Origin: Rhizobium leucaenae USDA 9039
Lineage (GTDB): Bacteria > Pseudomonadota > Alphaproteobacteria > Rhizobiales > Rhizobiaceae
Direction of reading: 5' to 3'
Length of the DNA: 64,000 nucleotides
Assembly (NCBI RefSeq): GCF_000426285.1
Contig: NZ_AUFB01000007.1
Coordinates: forward strand, 186,001-250,000
This document shows, piece after piece, positions 11,523 through 22,740 of the stretch (position 1 is its first letter; each line of letters opens with the position of its first letter). The translations under genes and the position numbers were made by a program. Under the pieces are notes generated by a model. It was given only the letters and a program-made list of their open reading frames with translations. It made no database searches and was not told the DNA's origin.

Positions 11523-12209
11523 TCAGTCGCGATCGCCGAGCAGTTTCCAGATGATACCGCCGAGCGCGCCACCGACGATCGGGGCCACCCAGAACAGCCA
11601 AAGCTGCTGCAGCGCCCATCCGCCGACAAACAAGGCCTGGCCGGTGGAACGGGCCGGATTGACCGAAGTATTGGTGATCGGAATCGAGATCAGGTGAATC
11701 AGCGTCAGCGCAAGGCCAATGGCGATCGGCGCGAATCCGGGCGGCACCTTGCCGCTAGTCGAGCCGAGTATCACGATCAGAAAGAATAGCGTCAGCACCA
11801 TTTCGGCAACCAACGCGGATGTCAGCGAATAGCCGCCCGGAGAATGCTCGCCATAACCATTAGCCGCAAAGCCGCCAAGCTGGAAATCAGCCTTGCCGCT
11901 GGCAATAAGGTAAAGAACAACCGCAGCGACGATCGCGCCGATGACCTGAGCGATGATGTAAGGAATGAGATGCGAGCCGGGGAAGCGGCCGGCAACCGCA
12001 AGTCCCACTGAAACCGCTGGATTGAAATGGCCGCCCGACACACCGCCAACTGCAAAGGCCATGGTGAGCACCGTCAACCCGAACGCGAAGGCAACACCCA
12101 GAAAACCGATACCGAGGCTCGGAAAAGCCGCCGCAAAAATTGCACTTCCGCAGCCGCCAAATACCAGCCAAAACGTTCCAAAAAATTCCGCAATCAATTT
12201 TTTCTGCAT
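11523..12209 (-). CDS. aqpZ: Aquaporin Z-type water channel
   Basis: This is an inner-membrane channel for rapid water flux. The 228-residue protein has six membrane helices and both half-helix NPA motifs (Asn63-Pro-Ala and Asn184-Pro-Ala). The selectivity-filter residues fit a water-specific AqpZ rather than a glycerol facilitator: Phe43, His172, Thr181 and Arg187. It is divergent from the MFS gene at 12465, with a 255-bp shared promoter region, and codirectional with ddl. It interrupts the dcw order between murB and ddl. AGGAG precedes the ATG by a few bases. Confidence 0.94.
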   Translation of the reverse strand: MQKKLIAEFFGTFWLVFGGCGSAIFAAAFPSLGIGFLGVAFAFGLTVLTMAFAVGGVSGGHFNPAVSVGLAVAGRFPGSHLIPYIIAQVIGAIVAAVVLYLIASGKADFQLGGFAANGYGEHSPGGYSLTSALVAEMVLTLFFLIVILGSTSGKVPPGFAPIAIGLALTLIHLISIPITNTSVNPARSTGQALFVGGWALQQLWLFWVAPIVGGALGGIIWKLLGDRD

Positions 12210-12464
12210 AAAACTATCTCCTCCGCTCTCAACCAGAGCGAAAGTCAGCCATCTACGAGAAAAAGATTCCGGTCAAGACTTTGCGGGACAAACGCCCGCC
12301 AGGACGGCAGACGCACGATCTCTCGCTTTCAAACCAATGATTGCTACGAAGATCAGTAGGCTCGTCGATTTCTTGCTTCTTAGACGTTTGCGCCGAACAA
12401 AAATTGCGCTAAGGACACCCCTTGCCGCTAAGGCAACCTTAGCATTATCTAAATTGGTGGGACC

Positions 12465-13796
12465 ATGACTGACGCGATATCTCCTTTATCGCCGACACCC
12501 TCGTCTTCGAACAGCGTTGTTGCGAATTCCCCGGCACGCGTTCTGATCGCGAGCCTTATCGGTACGACAATCGAATTTTTCGACTTCTACGTTTACGCAA
12601 CGGCGGCTGTTATCGTCTTCCCGAAGCTGTTTTTTCCTGCCAGCGATCCGACCTCAGCGACGCTGCAGTCCTTTGCAACGTTCTCGATCGCGTTCTTCGC
12701 GCGGCCGATCGGCGCGATGATCTTCGGTCACTTCGGAGACCGAATCGGCCGCAAGGCGACGCTTGTCGCGGCTCTGATGACCATGGGTCTTTCGACGGTC
12801 GTAATCGGCATGTTGCCAACCTATGAGTCGATCGGCGTTCTCGCACCGATACTGCTGGCGCTTTGCCGCCTCGGTCAGGGTCTGGGTCTCGGCGGCGAAT
12901 GGGGCGGCGCAGTATTGCTTGCGACGGAAAACGCTCCAGAAGGCAAGCGAAGCTGGTACGCGATGTTCCCGCAGCTCGGCGCCCCCATCGGCTTCATCCT
13001 GTCGGCCGGCCTCTTCCTGATTCTGCGCGAAAGCATGGCTGATGCGGACTTCCTCAACTATGGTTGGCGCGTTCCCTTCCTGATCAGCGTCGTGCTTGTT
13101 GCCGTCGGTCTCTATGTTCGTCTGAAGATCACGGAAACTCCGGAATTCCAGCGCGCAATCGAGAAGGAAGAACGCGTCTCGGTTCCGATCGCGGTCATCT
13201 TCCGTTCGCACCTCCGCAGTCTGATTCTCGGCACCATCATCGCTGTTGCGACTTTCGTGCTGTTCTATCTGATGACCGCCTTCACCCTGAGCTGGGGCAC
13301 CAGGCCTCCGGGCTCCGGGCCACTGCCGGCAGGTCTTGGCTACTCGCAAGGTCAGTTCCTCGTCGTCCAGCTCGTCGGAGTCGTGTTCTTCGGCCTGATG
13401 ATTCCGGTCTCCGGCCTGCTATCGGATCGTTATTCGCGCAAGCTGGTTCTGATCCTGACGACGATCGGCATTTTCATCTTCGGCCTGTTCTATGCGTCGC
13501 TGCTGATGGCCGGCCTTGCCGGTGCCTTCGCCTGCTCGATCATTGGTCTCGCTCTGATGGGCTTCACTTATGGCCCTATCGGCGCCGCGCTGGCCGCGCC
13601 CTTCCCGACCACCGTGCGCTACACCGGCGCGTCGATGACCTTCAATCTTGCCGGCATTGTCGGTGCGTCCCTGGCTCCCTACATCGCCACATCGCTCGCG
13701 ACGACCTACGGCCTCGTTTATGTCGGCTACTATCTGGCGGGCGCAGCACTGCTCTCGTTGATCGGTATCCTGCTTTCAGGCAATGACGAAGTCTGA
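12465..13796 (+). CDS. MFS transporter, metabolite:H+ symporter type
   Basis: This 443-residue, 12-helix major facilitator belongs by its motifs to the metabolite:proton symporter group that includes ProP and ShiA. Visible are the loop 2-3 signature (GDRIGRK, 91-97), the helix-4 motif LGQGLGLGGEWGGA, and APEGKR before helix 5. Members take up organic acids, betaines or shikimate with protons. The substrate cannot be read from sequence. It is divergent from aqpZ and convergent with murB, with a strong hairpin terminator between it and murB. It is one of the few plus-strand genes in the first 32 kb and looks like an insertion into the dcw cluster. Confidence 0.85.
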   Translation: MTDAISPLSPTPSSSNSVVANSPARVLIASLIGTTIEFFDFYVYATAAVIVFPKLFFPASDPTSATLQSFATFSIAFFARPIGAMIFGHFGDRIGRKATLVAALMTMGLSTVVIGMLPTYESIGVLAPILLALCRLGQGLGLGGEWGGAVLLATENAPEGKRSWYAMFPQLGAPIGFILSAGLFLILRESMADADFLNYGWRVPFLISVVLVAVGLYVRLKITETPEFQRAIEKEERVSVPIAVIFRSHLRSLILGTIIAVATFVLFYLMTAFTLSWGTRPPGSGPLPAGLGYSQGQFLVVQLVGVVFFGLMIPVSGLLSDRYSRKLVLILTTIGIFIFGLFYASLLMAGLAGAFACSIIGLALMGFTYGPIGAALAAPFPTTVRYTGASMTFNLAGIVGASLAPYIATSLATTYGLVYVGYYLAGAALLSLIGILLSGNDEV

Positions 13797-13817
13797 AGAC
13801 TTCACGATAATCAATTG

Positions 13818-13845
13818 AAAAGGCCGGATGAAAACCCGGCCTTTT
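13818..13845. terminator. Bidirectional terminator between MFS gene and murB
   Basis: A perfect ten-pair stem (AAAAGGCCGG against CCGGCCTTTT) with an eight-base loop carries T-runs on both strands, between two convergent genes. Confidence 0.88.
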
Positions 13846-13888
13846 TGTTGAATCATTTTATGAAGTTTGAGCCAATTGCAGAGCAAAC

Positions 13889-14863
13889 CTACTCCGTGGT
13901 CACACCCTGGAAGGGGCGCACTTCCCGGCCGGGCATGAAGCAACCGAGGCGCTTGATTTCCCATTCCAGCTTGATGCCGGACTTCTCGAAAACCTCGCGG
14001 CGCACCTGCTCGCCGAGATATTCGAGATCGTAGCCGGTCGCCTGCCCCATATTGATCATGAAATTGCAATGCAGCGACGACATCTGGGCGCCGCCGATCA
14101 CGAGGCCGCGGCAGCCGGCTTCATCGATCAGCTTCCAGGCGGAATGCCCTTCGGGGTTCTTGAATGTCGAACCGCCGGTCTTTTCGCGAATCGGCTGCAC
14201 AGTCTCGCGATGCGCCCGCACGGCGTCCATCTCGGCCCGAATCTTGGCACGGTCCTCGGCATACCCCTCGAAAAGAACATGGGTAAAGATCAGATCGTCC
14301 GATGCGGTCGAATGACGATAGGTGTAGCCCATCTCGGCATTGGTCAGCACATGCTTCTTGCCCTTGCGGTCGACGGCATGCACCTCGACGACGCGATCAC
14401 GGGTCTCGGAGCCGTTGGCGCCGGCATTCATGCGCGCCGCGCCACCGATGCCGCCCGGGATGCCGTAGTAGAAATGAAAGCCGCCGATACCGTTATCCAT
14501 GGCCATGGCGGCAACATGCTTATCCGGGCAAATAGCGCCGGCCATGATGCGGTTCTCGCCGGCGAGCTCGACCGAGCCGAAGCCCTTGGCCGAAAGACGC
14601 AGGACAACGCCAGGAATGCCGCCATCGCGCACCAGGATGTTCGAACCGACACCCACCACCGTCAACGGCACTTCGGCCGGCAGGACCTTCAGGAAAGCAA
14701 TCAGATCGTCGGTGTCATGGGGCTGGAACATCAGCTCCGCCAGCCCGCCGGCGCGAAACCATGTGACGCGATCCATCGGCGCGTCCGGCGTCAACCGGCC
14801 GCGAATATCCTTTACGCTGTCGCCGAGCGACGCCAGAAGTTTTTCCCCATTCACCTGTTTCAT
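13889..14863 (-). CDS. murB: UDP-N-acetylenolpyruvoylglucosamine reductase MurB
   Basis: MurB is the FAD enzyme that reduces UDP-GlcNAc-enolpyruvate with NADPH to UDP-MurNAc. The 324-residue protein has the FAD-binding VGxGSNxLVRDGG segment (71-82), the GIPGxxGGA motif (134-142), the catalytic Ser232 ([10 protein letters not shown]) and a likely catalytic Glu near 302. It lacks the extra loop of the E. coli (type I) enzyme. Its ATG overlaps the murC stop by four bases. It is the last gene of the mraZ-murB run, ahead of the convergent MFS gene. Confidence 0.96.
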   Translation of the reverse strand: MKQVNGEKLLASLGDSVKDIRGRLTPDAPMDRVTWFRAGGLAELMFQPHDTDDLIAFLKVLPAEVPLTVVGVGSNILVRDGGIPGVVLRLSAKGFGSVELAGENRIMAGAICPDKHVAAMAMDNGIGGFHFYYGIPGGIGGAARMNAGANGSETRDRVVEVHAVDRKGKKHVLTNAEMGYTYRHSTASDDLIFTHVLFEGYAEDRAKIRAEMDAVRAHRETVQPIREKTGGSTFKNPEGHSAWKLIDEAGCRGLVIGGAQMSSLHCNFMINMGQATGYDLEYLGEQVRREVFEKSGIKLEWEIKRLGCFMPGREVRPFQGVTTE

Positions 14864-16275
14864 GCGGACTTACCCGAGAGGCCTTCCAATTCCTTTGGCA
14901 ATGAAGCTGCCCAATACGTGATGCTCCCAGCCCCCAAGAGAACCACAAAATCACCCGGTCGTGCAATCTCCGCGACCATGCGGGCAAGATCCTCCTGCGA
15001 CTGCAGATAGCGCGCGTCGCGATGGCCACCTGCCTTGATGCGCGATACCAGAGCCTGCGAATCCGCGCCTTCGATCGGGTCCTCGCCGGCTGCATAGACC
15101 GGCGCCAGGAAAATGCTGTCGGCATCGTTGAAGCAGGCAGCGAACTCCTCGAACAGGCTCGACAGGCGCGTGTAGCGGTGCGGCTGGTGAACGGCGATGA
15201 TGCGGCCTTGGCAGCCCTCGCGCGCCGCCCTAAGCACGGCCTTGATCTCCACCGGATGGTGGCCGTAATCGTCGAAGACCTTCACGCCGTTCCATTCGCC
15301 CGTGAGCGTGAAACGACGCTTAACGCCGCCGAAGGAGGCGAGCCCCCTGGCGATCGCCTCATTGGAGATGCCGAGCCGGTTGGCAACGGCGATCGCCGCA
15401 GTCGCGTTGGAAATATTGTGCCGGCCGGGCATCGGCATGACGAGATCCTTGATCTCGAAGACCTTCCCCGTTCGGCGCCTGCGAATTTGGATATCGAACA
15501 GCGAGCGCGTTCCGTCGATGCGCACATTCATGAAGCGCACATCCGCCTGTGGATTTTCGCCGTAAGTGATGACCTTGCGGTCTTCGATGCGGCCGACCAG
15601 CGACTGCACTTCCGGATGGTCGAGGCACATGACGCCGAAGCCGTAGAACGGCACATTCTCGACGAACTGCCGAAAGGCGGCACGCACGGCGTCGAAATTG
15701 CCGTAGTGATCCAGATGCTCCGGATCGATATTGGTGACGACGGCGACATCGGCGGGCAGCTTCAGGAACGTGCCGTCCGATTCATCGGCCTCCACCACCA
15801 TCCACTCGCCCTCGCCCATGCGGGCATTCGTACCGTAGGCGTTGATGATGCCGCCGTTGATAACGGTCGGGTCAAGTCCGCCGGCTTCGAGCAGGGTCGC
15901 GACCAGCGAGGTGGTCGTCGTCTTGCCATGCGTACCGCCGATGGCGATGGCGTTGCGGAAGCGCATCAGCTCGGCCAGCATCTCGGCGCGACGCACCACC
16001 GGCAGCAGCTTTTCGCGGGCGGCGGCAAGTTCCGGATTGCTCTTCTTGATGGCGGTGGAGACCACCACGACTTCGGCGTCGCCGAGATTCTCCGCCTTGT
16101 GACCGATATGGACCGCGATGCCCTTATCGCGCAGCCGCTGCACGTTGGCGCTCTCCGATTGGTCCGACCCCTGCACGCGATGGCCGAGATTATGCAGCAC
16201 TTCGGCAATGCCGCTCATCCCGATACCGCCGATACCGATAAAATGTACGAGGCCGATAGCCTTCGGCAGCTTCAT
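14860..16275 (-). CDS. murC: UDP-N-acetylmuramate--L-alanine ligase MurC
   Basis: MurC adds L-alanine, the first stem residue, to UDP-MurNAc in the cytoplasm with ATP. In the 471 residues the UDP-binding Rossmann start ([12 protein letters not shown], 11-22), the ATP P-loop [10 protein letters not shown] (113-122) and the C-terminal ligase domain ([16 protein letters not shown]) are clear. Start and stop overlap murG and murB by four bases each, consistent with translational coupling. Confidence 0.97.
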   Translation of the reverse strand: MKLPKAIGLVHFIGIGGIGMSGIAEVLHNLGHRVQGSDQSESANVQRLRDKGIAVHIGHKAENLGDAEVVVVSTAIKKSNPELAAAREKLLPVVRRAEMLAELMRFRNAIAIGGTHGKTTTTSLVATLLEAGGLDPTVINGGIINAYGTNARMGEGEWMVVEADESDGTFLKLPADVAVVTNIDPEHLDHYGNFDAVRAAFRQFVENVPFYGFGVMCLDHPEVQSLVGRIEDRKVITYGENPQADVRFMNVRIDGTRSLFDIQIRRRRTGKVFEIKDLVMPMPGRHNISNATAAIAVANRLGISNEAIARGLASFGGVKRRFTLTGEWNGVKVFDDYGHHPVEIKAVLRAAREGCQGRIIAVHQPHRYTRLSSLFEEFAACFNDADSIFLAPVYAAGEDPIEGADSQALVSRIKAGGHRDARYLQSQEDLARMVAEIARPGDFVVLLGAGSITYWAASLPKELEGLSGKSA

Positions 16276-17393
16276 ACGCCCGCCCCCTTGAATTCCTGAA
16301 TTGAACGTTTTGCGGCAATAGCCTCAACCATATCGGCGAGCAAGCTCGCCGCATCCGGTTTGCCGGCCTGTTTGGCCGCAGCCGCCATCTTCGCCAGTTT
16401 CTCCGGCATCGTCATCGCGCCGCGCAGGATCGTCGAGAGCTTCTCCGGTGTCAGTTCTGCTTGCGCTATGACCTTGACGCCGCCCGTTGCCGCTAGGGCG
16501 GCCGCATTGGCCGCTTGGTCGTGATCGAGCGCGTATGGATAAGGCACGAGGATCGCCGGACGGCCGATGACGGCGAGTTCCGATACGGTCGACGCACCGG
16601 AGCGGCAGAGGACGAGATGGGCAGCACCGATGCGCTCTGCCATGTCGGTGAAGAACGGCGCCACATCGGCGCCCATCTCCAGCCTCCTGGCACAGCTATT
16701 GACCGTCTCCATATCCTCGGGGCGCACCTGCTGCGTGATCCGCAGGCGCTTGCGCAGCGGCTCTTCCAACAGGCTGATCGCTGTCGGGACCGCCTTGGAG
16801 AAATATTGAGCACCCTGGCTGCCGCCGAAGACGACCAGATTAAAAGGATCATCCGGGCCAGACGGCACATAGGGCCGCTTGGCCGCTTCGATTACGGCTG
16901 GTCGCACCGGGTTACCGGTAGTTACCGTCTTCTCCGGAAACGCGCCGCCCTTCTCCAGAAAGCCCCCGGCGATCGCCTGAACGCGGGCAGCAAGTGCCTT
17001 GTTCGCGCGTCCCATCACGGCGTTCTGCTCATGGAGCATCGCAGGCACGCCCATGCGGGTGGCGGCAAGCAGCGGCGGCACGGTCGGATAACCACCGAAA
17101 CCGACGACGCAGAGCGGCTTGATATTGCGGATCAGCTTGCGGGCGGCGCGCATGCCCGTCCACAGCGTCCAAAGCGACTTTGCGACCTTGATTGGGTTCT
17201 TGGAACCGATCGTTGCCGACGGCACCACATGAATCTCATCCGCCGGAAACTTGCCGGCATAGCGTTCAGCGCGGCTGTCGGTGACGAGGTGCACGTAATA
17301 ACCGCGCTCCTTCAGCTTGTAGGCCAGCGCTTCGGCCGGAAAAACGTGGCCGCCGGTTCCGCCGGCGGCAAGCAGGATAATACCTTTACTCAT
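16272..17393 (-). CDS. murG: Lipid II glycosyltransferase MurG
   Basis: MurG transfers GlcNAc from UDP-GlcNAc to lipid I on the inner face of the membrane, producing lipid II. I start at the ATG 17391-17393, preceded by GGGAG at good spacing, giving 373 residues beginning [16 protein letters not shown]. The first glycine loop GGTGGH (11-16), the acceptor-domain segment ([13 protein letters not shown]) and the donor-site motifs (GGSQGA, CRSGAST) are present. The frame stays open upstream, but that extension has no ribosome site and does not resemble MurG. Confidence 0.96.
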   Translation of the reverse strand: MSKGIILLAAGGTGGHVFPAEALAYKLKERGYYVHLVTDSRAERYAGKFPADEIHVVPSATIGSKNPIKVAKSLWTLWTGMRAARKLIRNIKPLCVVGFGGYPTVPPLLAATRMGVPAMLHEQNAVMGRANKALAARVQAIAGGFLEKGGAFPEKTVTTGNPVRPAVIEAAKRPYVPSGPDDPFNLVVFGGSQGAQYFSKAVPTAISLLEEPLRKRLRITQQVRPEDMETVNSCARRLEMGADVAPFFTDMAERIGAAHLVLCRSGASTVSELAVIGRPAILVPYPYALDHDQAANAAALAATGGVKVIAQAELTPEKLSTILRGAMTMPEKLAKMAAAAKQAGKPDAASLLADMVEAIAAKRSIQEFKGAGV

Positions 17394-17574
17394 GATCTTC
17401 GCTCCCGCGAATAGCCCCTGCATGGGGCATCTCCCTAATATAGGAAGCCGCCTCTTCCGCGTCACCGGAGCGCGTCAAGCTTCCTTCATAGATCCCCGTC
17501 TTTACGAAAGCGAACGAAGAATGAGCGTAATCCGGGAGATAGGGACGAAGCGCAGATAGGTCCAACTCGATCAC
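17386..17574 (-). CDS. Possible 62-residue small ORF bridging ftsW and murG
   Basis: I do not recognise this protein. The frame starts at GTG (17572-17574), overlapping the ftsW stop as GTGA. It ends with TAA eight bases inside murG, so it fills the whole 177-bp gap between two otherwise tightly packed genes. The product is acidic and soluble (start [13 protein letters not shown]), with no signal or membrane segment. GGCGG lies only one or two bases before the GTG, a poor distance. Third-position GC looks lower than in the neighbours. It may be a real coupled small gene or a leader for murG. The overlap geometry is the only support. Confidence 0.3.
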   Translation of the reverse strand: MIELDLSALRPYLPDYAHSSFAFVKTGIYEGSLTRSGDAEEAASYIREMPHAGAIRGSEDHE

Positions 17575-18725
17575 TCCGCCGGCAATCCATGCGTCACGCG
17601 AAAGAGGCTGCGGTCCTGCGCTCTCTTTTCCGGCCGATGACGCGTCAGGGCCAGGATGAAGCCCGCCGTCACGCAGATCGCGGTCATCGACGACCCGCCA
17701 TAAGAGATCAGCGGCAGGGTCATGCCCTTGGCCGGCAGCAACTGCAGGTTCACGCCGACATTGATGATCGACTGAATACCGATCTGCAGCACCAGCCCTG
17801 CGACGGCAAAGCGGTTGAAATCGTTCTTTTCCTTATAGGCATGCGACAGGCCACGCAGAACCAAGAAGGCGAAGATGCAGACGAGCACCATGCAGAAGAC
17901 GACACCGAATTCCTCGGCAGCCACCGAGAAGATGAAGTCGGTATGGGCATCCGGAATGATGCGCTTGACGATGCCTTCACCCGGACCAACGCCGAACCAG
18001 TTGCCGTGGATGATCGCCTCCTTGGCCGTATCGACCTGGAACGTATCGCCTTCGCCGGTCATGAACTTGTCGACGCGAAGCGCCACGTGGGGAAAGACGT
18101 AATAGGCCGCCACGAAGCCGCCGGCACCGAGGCCGCCAAGCACTCCGATCCACAGCCACGGCATGCCGGCCATGAAGAACATGCCGCCCCAGACAGCGGT
18201 GGTAAGGATCGTTTGCCCGAGGTCGGGCTGCGCAACGAGGAGCGCCGCAACAATGCCGAAGAGGATGATGGCGAAGAGATTGCCCGGAATTTCCGGCTGG
18301 CGCGCATGCTCGGCAAACAGCCAGGCGCAGACGACGACGAAGGCCGGTTTCATGAATTCGGAGGGCTGGATGGAAAGCGCCGCGATATTCACCCAGCGCC
18401 GCGATCCCTTGACCTCGACACCGAAGAACAACGCGAAAAGCATCATCGCCAGCGAGACGATCAGCAGGATCACAGCCGTGCGCCGCACCTGCCGCGGTGT
18501 CATGAAGGAAATGCCGATCATCGCCGCGATCGCCGGAACAAGGAAAAGGGCGTGGCGCTTGACGAAGTGGAAAGGCTCGAGCCCGATGCGTTCCGCCACT
18601 GCCGGCGAAGCCGCAAAGGAAAGCATGAAGCCAATGCCGATCAATAGGATGAAAAGAGAGAGGAATACACGGTCGATGGTCCAGAACCATTCGGCCAAGG
18701 CCCCACGCTCGACGCGGCTTACCAT
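17571..18725 (-). CDS. ftsW: Lipid II polymerase / division protein FtsW
   Basis: FtsW is the SEDS-family septal glycan polymerase that works with FtsI. The ATG at 18723-18725 has AGGAGG eight bases upstream and lies one base after the murD stop, giving 384 residues. About ten membrane helices are visible, with the SEDS motifs QPSEFMKPAF, QPDLGQT, the extracellular-loop segment with PDAHTDFIFS and the catalytic-region Asp, and the end motif LPLISYGGSS. An in-frame extension upstream overlaps murD and is not used. Confidence 0.96.
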   Translation of the reverse strand: MVSRVERGALAEWFWTIDRVFLSLFILLIGIGFMLSFAASPAVAERIGLEPFHFVKRHALFLVPAIAAMIGISFMTPRQVRRTAVILLIVSLAMMLFALFFGVEVKGSRRWVNIAALSIQPSEFMKPAFVVVCAWLFAEHARQPEIPGNLFAIILFGIVAALLVAQPDLGQTILTTAVWGGMFFMAGMPWLWIGVLGGLGAGGFVAAYYVFPHVALRVDKFMTGEGDTFQVDTAKEAIIHGNWFGVGPGEGIVKRIIPDAHTDFIFSVAAEEFGVVFCMVLVCIFAFLVLRGLSHAYKEKNDFNRFAVAGLVLQIGIQSIINVGVNLQLLPAKGMTLPLISYGGSSMTAICVTAGFILALTRHRPEKRAQDRSLFRVTHGLPAE

Positions 18726-18726
18726 A

Positions 18727-20139
18727 TCAATCGCCTCCTGTTGCTGAACCGACCAGCATGGTGACACCTTCGATCGCAGCCACGTGGCTGACGAAGGCAT
18801 CACCCCTGACCTCGAAATTCTTGTACTGATCGAAGCTTGCGCAAGCCGGTGACAACATCACCGCCGCCGTCTCATGTTCGTCTTTGTCGGCATCGGCTGC
18901 AGCATGCGCGACCGCGCGCTCCAAAGTGCCCGATATCTCGTAAGGAACCTGCTCGCCGAGGGTCGCTGCGAAGGCTGGTGCCGCTTCGCCGATCAGATAG
19001 GCCTTGGCGATGCGCGGGAAGAGCGGCGCCAGCGTGGTGATGCCGCCCTCTTTCGGCAAGCCGCCGGCGATCCAGTAGATGTGGTCGTAGCTCGAAAGCG
19101 CCGGTGCGGCGGCATCCGCATTGGTCGCCTTGGAATCGTTGACGAAGACGACGCGGCGGCGGCGGCCGACCGGCTGCATGCGGTGCTTGAGACCGGGAAA
19201 GGATTTGAGCCCGGCACGGATATCGTCAGCGGAAACGCCGACGGCCAGACATGCGGCAATCGCTGCCGCGGCGTTTTGCGCGTTATGGCCGCCGCGCAGC
19301 GTCTGGATGCCGTCGAGATCGGCAATCTCCGCCGTCGCGCCGGTTGACGCCTGGACGATGCGGCTACCCTCGGCATAGAGCCCATCGGCCAGCGCATGCC
19401 GGCGCGAGATGCGGCTCACCTTGCCGCCCGCCCGCTCAACGCGGTCAGCGATCAGCGAGGAATAGCTGTCGTCAACGCCGATGACGGCAACGCCGCTGCC
19501 GGCCACCAGCCGTTCCTTGATATCGGCATAATGCTGCATCGTCCCGTGGCGATCGAGATGATCGGGCGTCAGATTGAGCAGAATGCCGGCGGAAGGATTG
19601 AGCGTCGGGGCGAGATCGATCTGATAGGAAGAGCATTCGACGACGTAGTAGCGCTCGGCCTTCGGCGGCTCCAGCGTCAGGATGGCCGTTCCGATATTGC
19701 CGCCCAGCTGCGTATCCCTGCCGCTCGATTGCAGGATATGGGCGATCAATGCCGTCGTGGTCGATTTGCCATTGGTGCCGGTGATGGCAATGAAAGGGCA
19801 ATCCGGCGCATGTGCCCGCCGCTCGCGAACGAAGAGCTCGACGTCGCCGATGACTTCGACGCCGGCTGCGTGAGCGAGATCGACGGTCCAGTGCGGCCTC
19901 GGATGCGTCAGCGGCACGCCAGGCGACAGCACGAAGGCCGAAAGCCTATTCCAGTCGATCGTTCTGAGATCGGCGGCCGGAATACCTTCGGCTGCAGCCT
20001 TCGCCACGCTGTCGGGATTATCGTCCCAGGCGGTCACCTCTGCGCCACCGGCGACAAGCGCCCGCGCGGTGGCAAAACCTGAGCCGCCGAGGCCGAACAG
20101 TGCGACCTTTTTCCCCTTGAGCGTGGTGACAGGGATCAT
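18727..20139 (-). CDS. murD: UDP-N-acetylmuramoylalanine--D-glutamate ligase MurD
   Basis: MurD adds D-glutamate to UDP-MurNAc-L-Ala. The 470-residue protein has the N-terminal UDP-binding Rossmann fold (LFGLGGSG), the ATP P-loop GTNGKSTTT (121-129), the Mur-ligase [11 protein letters not shown] motif and the C-terminal VNDSKATN motif of MurD. The mraY stop lies seven bases upstream and the ftsW start one base downstream. Confidence 0.97.
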   Translation of the reverse strand: MIPVTTLKGKKVALFGLGGSGFATARALVAGGAEVTAWDDNPDSVAKAAAEGIPAADLRTIDWNRLSAFVLSPGVPLTHPRPHWTVDLAHAAGVEVIGDVELFVRERRAHAPDCPFIAITGTNGKSTTTALIAHILQSSGRDTQLGGNIGTAILTLEPPKAERYYVVECSSYQIDLAPTLNPSAGILLNLTPDHLDRHGTMQHYADIKERLVAGSGVAVIGVDDSYSSLIADRVERAGGKVSRISRRHALADGLYAEGSRIVQASTGATAEIADLDGIQTLRGGHNAQNAAAAIAACLAVGVSADDIRAGLKSFPGLKHRMQPVGRRRRVVFVNDSKATNADAAAPALSSYDHIYWIAGGLPKEGGITTLAPLFPRIAKAYLIGEAAPAFAATLGEQVPYEISGTLERAVAHAAADADKDEHETAAVMLSPACASFDQYKNFEVRGDAFVSHVAAIEGVTMLVGSATGGD

Positions 20140-20146
20140 CGCCGCC

Positions 20147-21268
20147 TCACCGCAGCTTCAGGGTCGAGAGGCCGACCATCGCCAGGATGACCGCAACGAT
20201 CCAGAAACGAACCACCACTTGGCTCTCCGTCCAGCCCTTTTTTTCGAAGTGATGGTGGATCGGCGCCATCAGGAAGACGCGGCGGCCGGTCATTTTGAAA
20301 AAGCCGACCTGGATGATCACCGAAAGCGCCTCCAGCACGAACAGGCCGCCGATGATCGCCATGACGATCTCATGTTTGGTGGCGACGGCTACCGAACCGA
20401 TCATGCCGCCGAGCGCGAGAGAACCGGTGTCGCCCATGAAAATGGCCGCCGGCGGCGCGTTGAACCAAAGGAAGCCGAGACCTGCGCCGATGACAGCGCC
20501 GAGCACTACGGCCAATTCACCGGTGCCGGGCACGAAATTGATCGCAAGGTAATCCGCAAAGACGAAGTTGCCCGCGAGATAGGCAATGACACCGAAGGAG
20601 GCGGCCGCAATCATGACCGGCACGATGGCAAGCCCGTCAAGGCCGTCGGTCAGGTTCACGGCATTACCCGCGGAAACAATGACGAACGCACCGAACAGCA
20701 CGAAAAACATGCCGAGATTAAGCATGAAATTCTTGAAGAACGGGAACGCGATCGACGAACCGAAGGTCGAACCGGCAGTGCCCGAGGATAGCGCCGTGCT
20801 CATCATGAAATAGACGGCGATGGCGGCGATGACGAATTCAATGCCAAGACGGGCGCGACCGGAAAAGCCTTTGTCACTCTGCTTCGTGACCTTCAGATAA
20901 TCGTCATAGAAACCGATGGCACCGAAGCCCAATGTCACCAGCAGCGTTGCGACCACATAGACGTTGGCAAGATCAGCCCACAGCATTGACGACACGACAA
21001 TGCCGGCCAAAATCATCAGCCCGCCCATCGTCGGCGTACCGGCCTTCTTGAAATGAGTCTGCGGACCGTCGGCGCGAATCGGCTGGCCCTTGCCCTGGCG
21101 TACACGCAGGGAAGAGATGATTCGCGGCCCGAAGAGGAAGACGATCAATGCCGAAGTGAACAGAGCGCCGCCGGTACGGAACGTGATGTATCTGAACAGA
21201 TTGAGAAATCTGAAATGAGTATTGAAAAAATGAACATGGTCCGACAGTTCGGCAAGCCAGATCAGCAT
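20147..21268 (-). CDS. mraY: Phospho-N-acetylmuramoyl-pentapeptide transferase MraY
   Basis: MraY is an inner-membrane enzyme that transfers phospho-MurNAc-pentapeptide from UDP to undecaprenyl phosphate, making lipid I. The 373-residue protein has about ten membrane helices. The polyprenyl-phosphate transferase motifs are intact: the DDYLK aspartates after TM3, NLTDGLDG, and the HHHFE histidine motif in the last cytoplasmic loop. Length matches rhizobial homologues. It lies between murF and murD with small gaps. Confidence 0.97.
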   Translation of the reverse strand: MLIWLAELSDHVHFFNTHFRFLNLFRYITFRTGGALFTSALIVFLFGPRIISSLRVRQGKGQPIRADGPQTHFKKAGTPTMGGLMILAGIVVSSMLWADLANVYVVATLLVTLGFGAIGFYDDYLKVTKQSDKGFSGRARLGIEFVIAAIAVYFMMSTALSSGTAGSTFGSSIAFPFFKNFMLNLGMFFVLFGAFVIVSAGNAVNLTDGLDGLAIVPVMIAAASFGVIAYLAGNFVFADYLAINFVPGTGELAVVLGAVIGAGLGFLWFNAPPAAIFMGDTGSLALGGMIGSVAVATKHEIVMAIIGGLFVLEALSVIIQVGFFKMTGRRVFLMAPIHHHFEKKGWTESQVVVRFWIVAVILAMVGLSTLKLR

Positions 21269-21279
21269 AAGAGCCCTTT

Positions 21280-22740
21280 CTAAAGCCCCTGATGGGAGTG
21301 GGGCTCCGTGTCGGAAAATGCTGGAAACTTGTCAAGCAAAGCTGCCACGATCTTCCCGAATCCTATCCCCAACGACGATTTCACCATCAAAACGTCGCCA
21401 GGAGCGACCGAGTTGAGCACGAATGCCGAGAGCTCCTCCGTAGTCTCACGGTATTCGACATGAACACTTTCCGGCAGCGCATCCCTCAACGCTGCCATCT
21501 CCGGACCAGCCAGCCAGACATGCTCGATACCGGCCGCCAGCAGCGGACCGGCAAGATTGGCATGCACCCTCTGGGCATAATCCCCCATTTCCAACATGTC
21601 GCCGAGGATGGCGATGCGCCTGCCCGCTCTGACGCCGACATTGGCGTCCGGCGAAGATGTCGCAAGCAGCGCGATGGCCGCGCGCATGGATGCGGGGTTG
21701 GCGTTGTAGCTTTCATCGATCAGCGTGAAATATCCATTGGCGAGCGCGCGCTTGTGGCGCTGCCCCCTGCCCCTTTCCGCCTGCAGCGTCGCCAAGGCAT
21801 CGACCGCCTTGTCGAGATCGGCCTCGACGAGCATCACCGCCCCGAGAACGGCAAGCGCGTTTTCCGCGATATGCCTCCCGGGCGCGCCGATCGCCACTTC
21901 CATCGTCTCGCCGCCGATCGTCAGCCACAGTGTCGAATTCTCTTCCGAAGCATTGAATTCCGCGAGCCTCACGTCTGCCTTGGCATGCTGGCCGAAACTG
22001 TGCACATGCTCGACGCCGGCGGCCAACGCAGCGCGCTCCAGGAACTCGAACTGATCGTTGTCGCGATTGAGGATGACGTGACCGCCCGGCACGACGCCAT
22101 CGAAAATCTCCGCCTTGGCGGCGGCAATCTCGGTGATGTTCTTGAAATTGCCGAGATGAGCCGGCGCAATCGTGGTGATGATCGCCACATGCGGCTGCAC
22201 CATCCCGGTCAGCGGACGTATCTCCTCCGGATGGTTCATGCCGATCTCGAAAACACCGAAATCCGTATCCTGAGGCATTCGCGCCAAGCTCAGCGGCACA
22301 CCCCAATGATTGTTGAAGGAAGCGACGGAAGCATGCACCGTGCCAGAGGGCGAAAGCGTCCGGCGCAGCATTTCCTTCGTAGTGGTTTTGCCGACGGAAC
22401 CAGTGACGGCGATGATGCGGGCATGTGTGCGCTGGCGAGCGGCAACACCTAGCCTGGCGAGCCCAGCCAATACGTCGTCGACCACGATCTTCGGCACGGT
22501 CAGCCGGCCCATCGCAGGCAGCCGCGCCTCGCTGATCACGATCAACGCCGCACCGTTCGCCATCGCCAGGTTGGCATAGTCATGGCCATCGACGCGATCG
22601 CCCTTGATGGCAAAGAATGCCTCGCCCGGCTTGATCGAGCGGCTGTCGATGGAAATCCCCGTGACGCCCTCAGGCAGCGCTCCGAAGGAGCGGCCCGCAA
22701 TGGCGGCGATCATGTCTTCAGTTGTCCATAGCCAGCTCAA
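21280..22740 (-). CDS. murF: UDP-MurNAc-tripeptide--D-Ala-D-Ala ligase MurF
   Basis: MurF adds the D-Ala-D-Ala dipeptide made by Ddl to complete the pentapeptide. The 486-residue protein shows the MurE/F N-terminal domain ([10 protein letters not shown]), the P-loop GSVGKTTTK (114-122), the [10 protein letters not shown] segment and the C-terminal [11 protein letters not shown] motif of MurF. Its ATG overlaps murE by four bases. The product feeds mraY immediately downstream. Confidence 0.97.
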   Translation of the reverse strand: MSWLWTTEDMIAAIAGRSFGALPEGVTGISIDSRSIKPGEAFFAIKGDRVDGHDYANLAMANGAALIVISEARLPAMGRLTVPKIVVDDVLAGLARLGVAARQRTHARIIAVTGSVGKTTTKEMLRRTLSPSGTVHASVASFNNHWGVPLSLARMPQDTDFGVFEIGMNHPEEIRPLTGMVQPHVAIITTIAPAHLGNFKNITEIAAAKAEIFDGVVPGGHVILNRDNDQFEFLERAALAAGVEHVHSFGQHAKADVRLAEFNASEENSTLWLTIGGETMEVAIGAPGRHIAENALAVLGAVMLVEADLDKAVDALATLQAERGRGQRHKRALANGYFTLIDESYNANPASMRAAIALLATSSPDANVGVRAGRRIAILGDMLEMGDYAQRVHANLAGPLLAAGIEHVWLAGPEMAALRDALPESVHVEYRETTEELSAFVLNSVAPGDVLMVKSSLGIGFGKIVAALLDKFPAFSDTEPHSHQGL

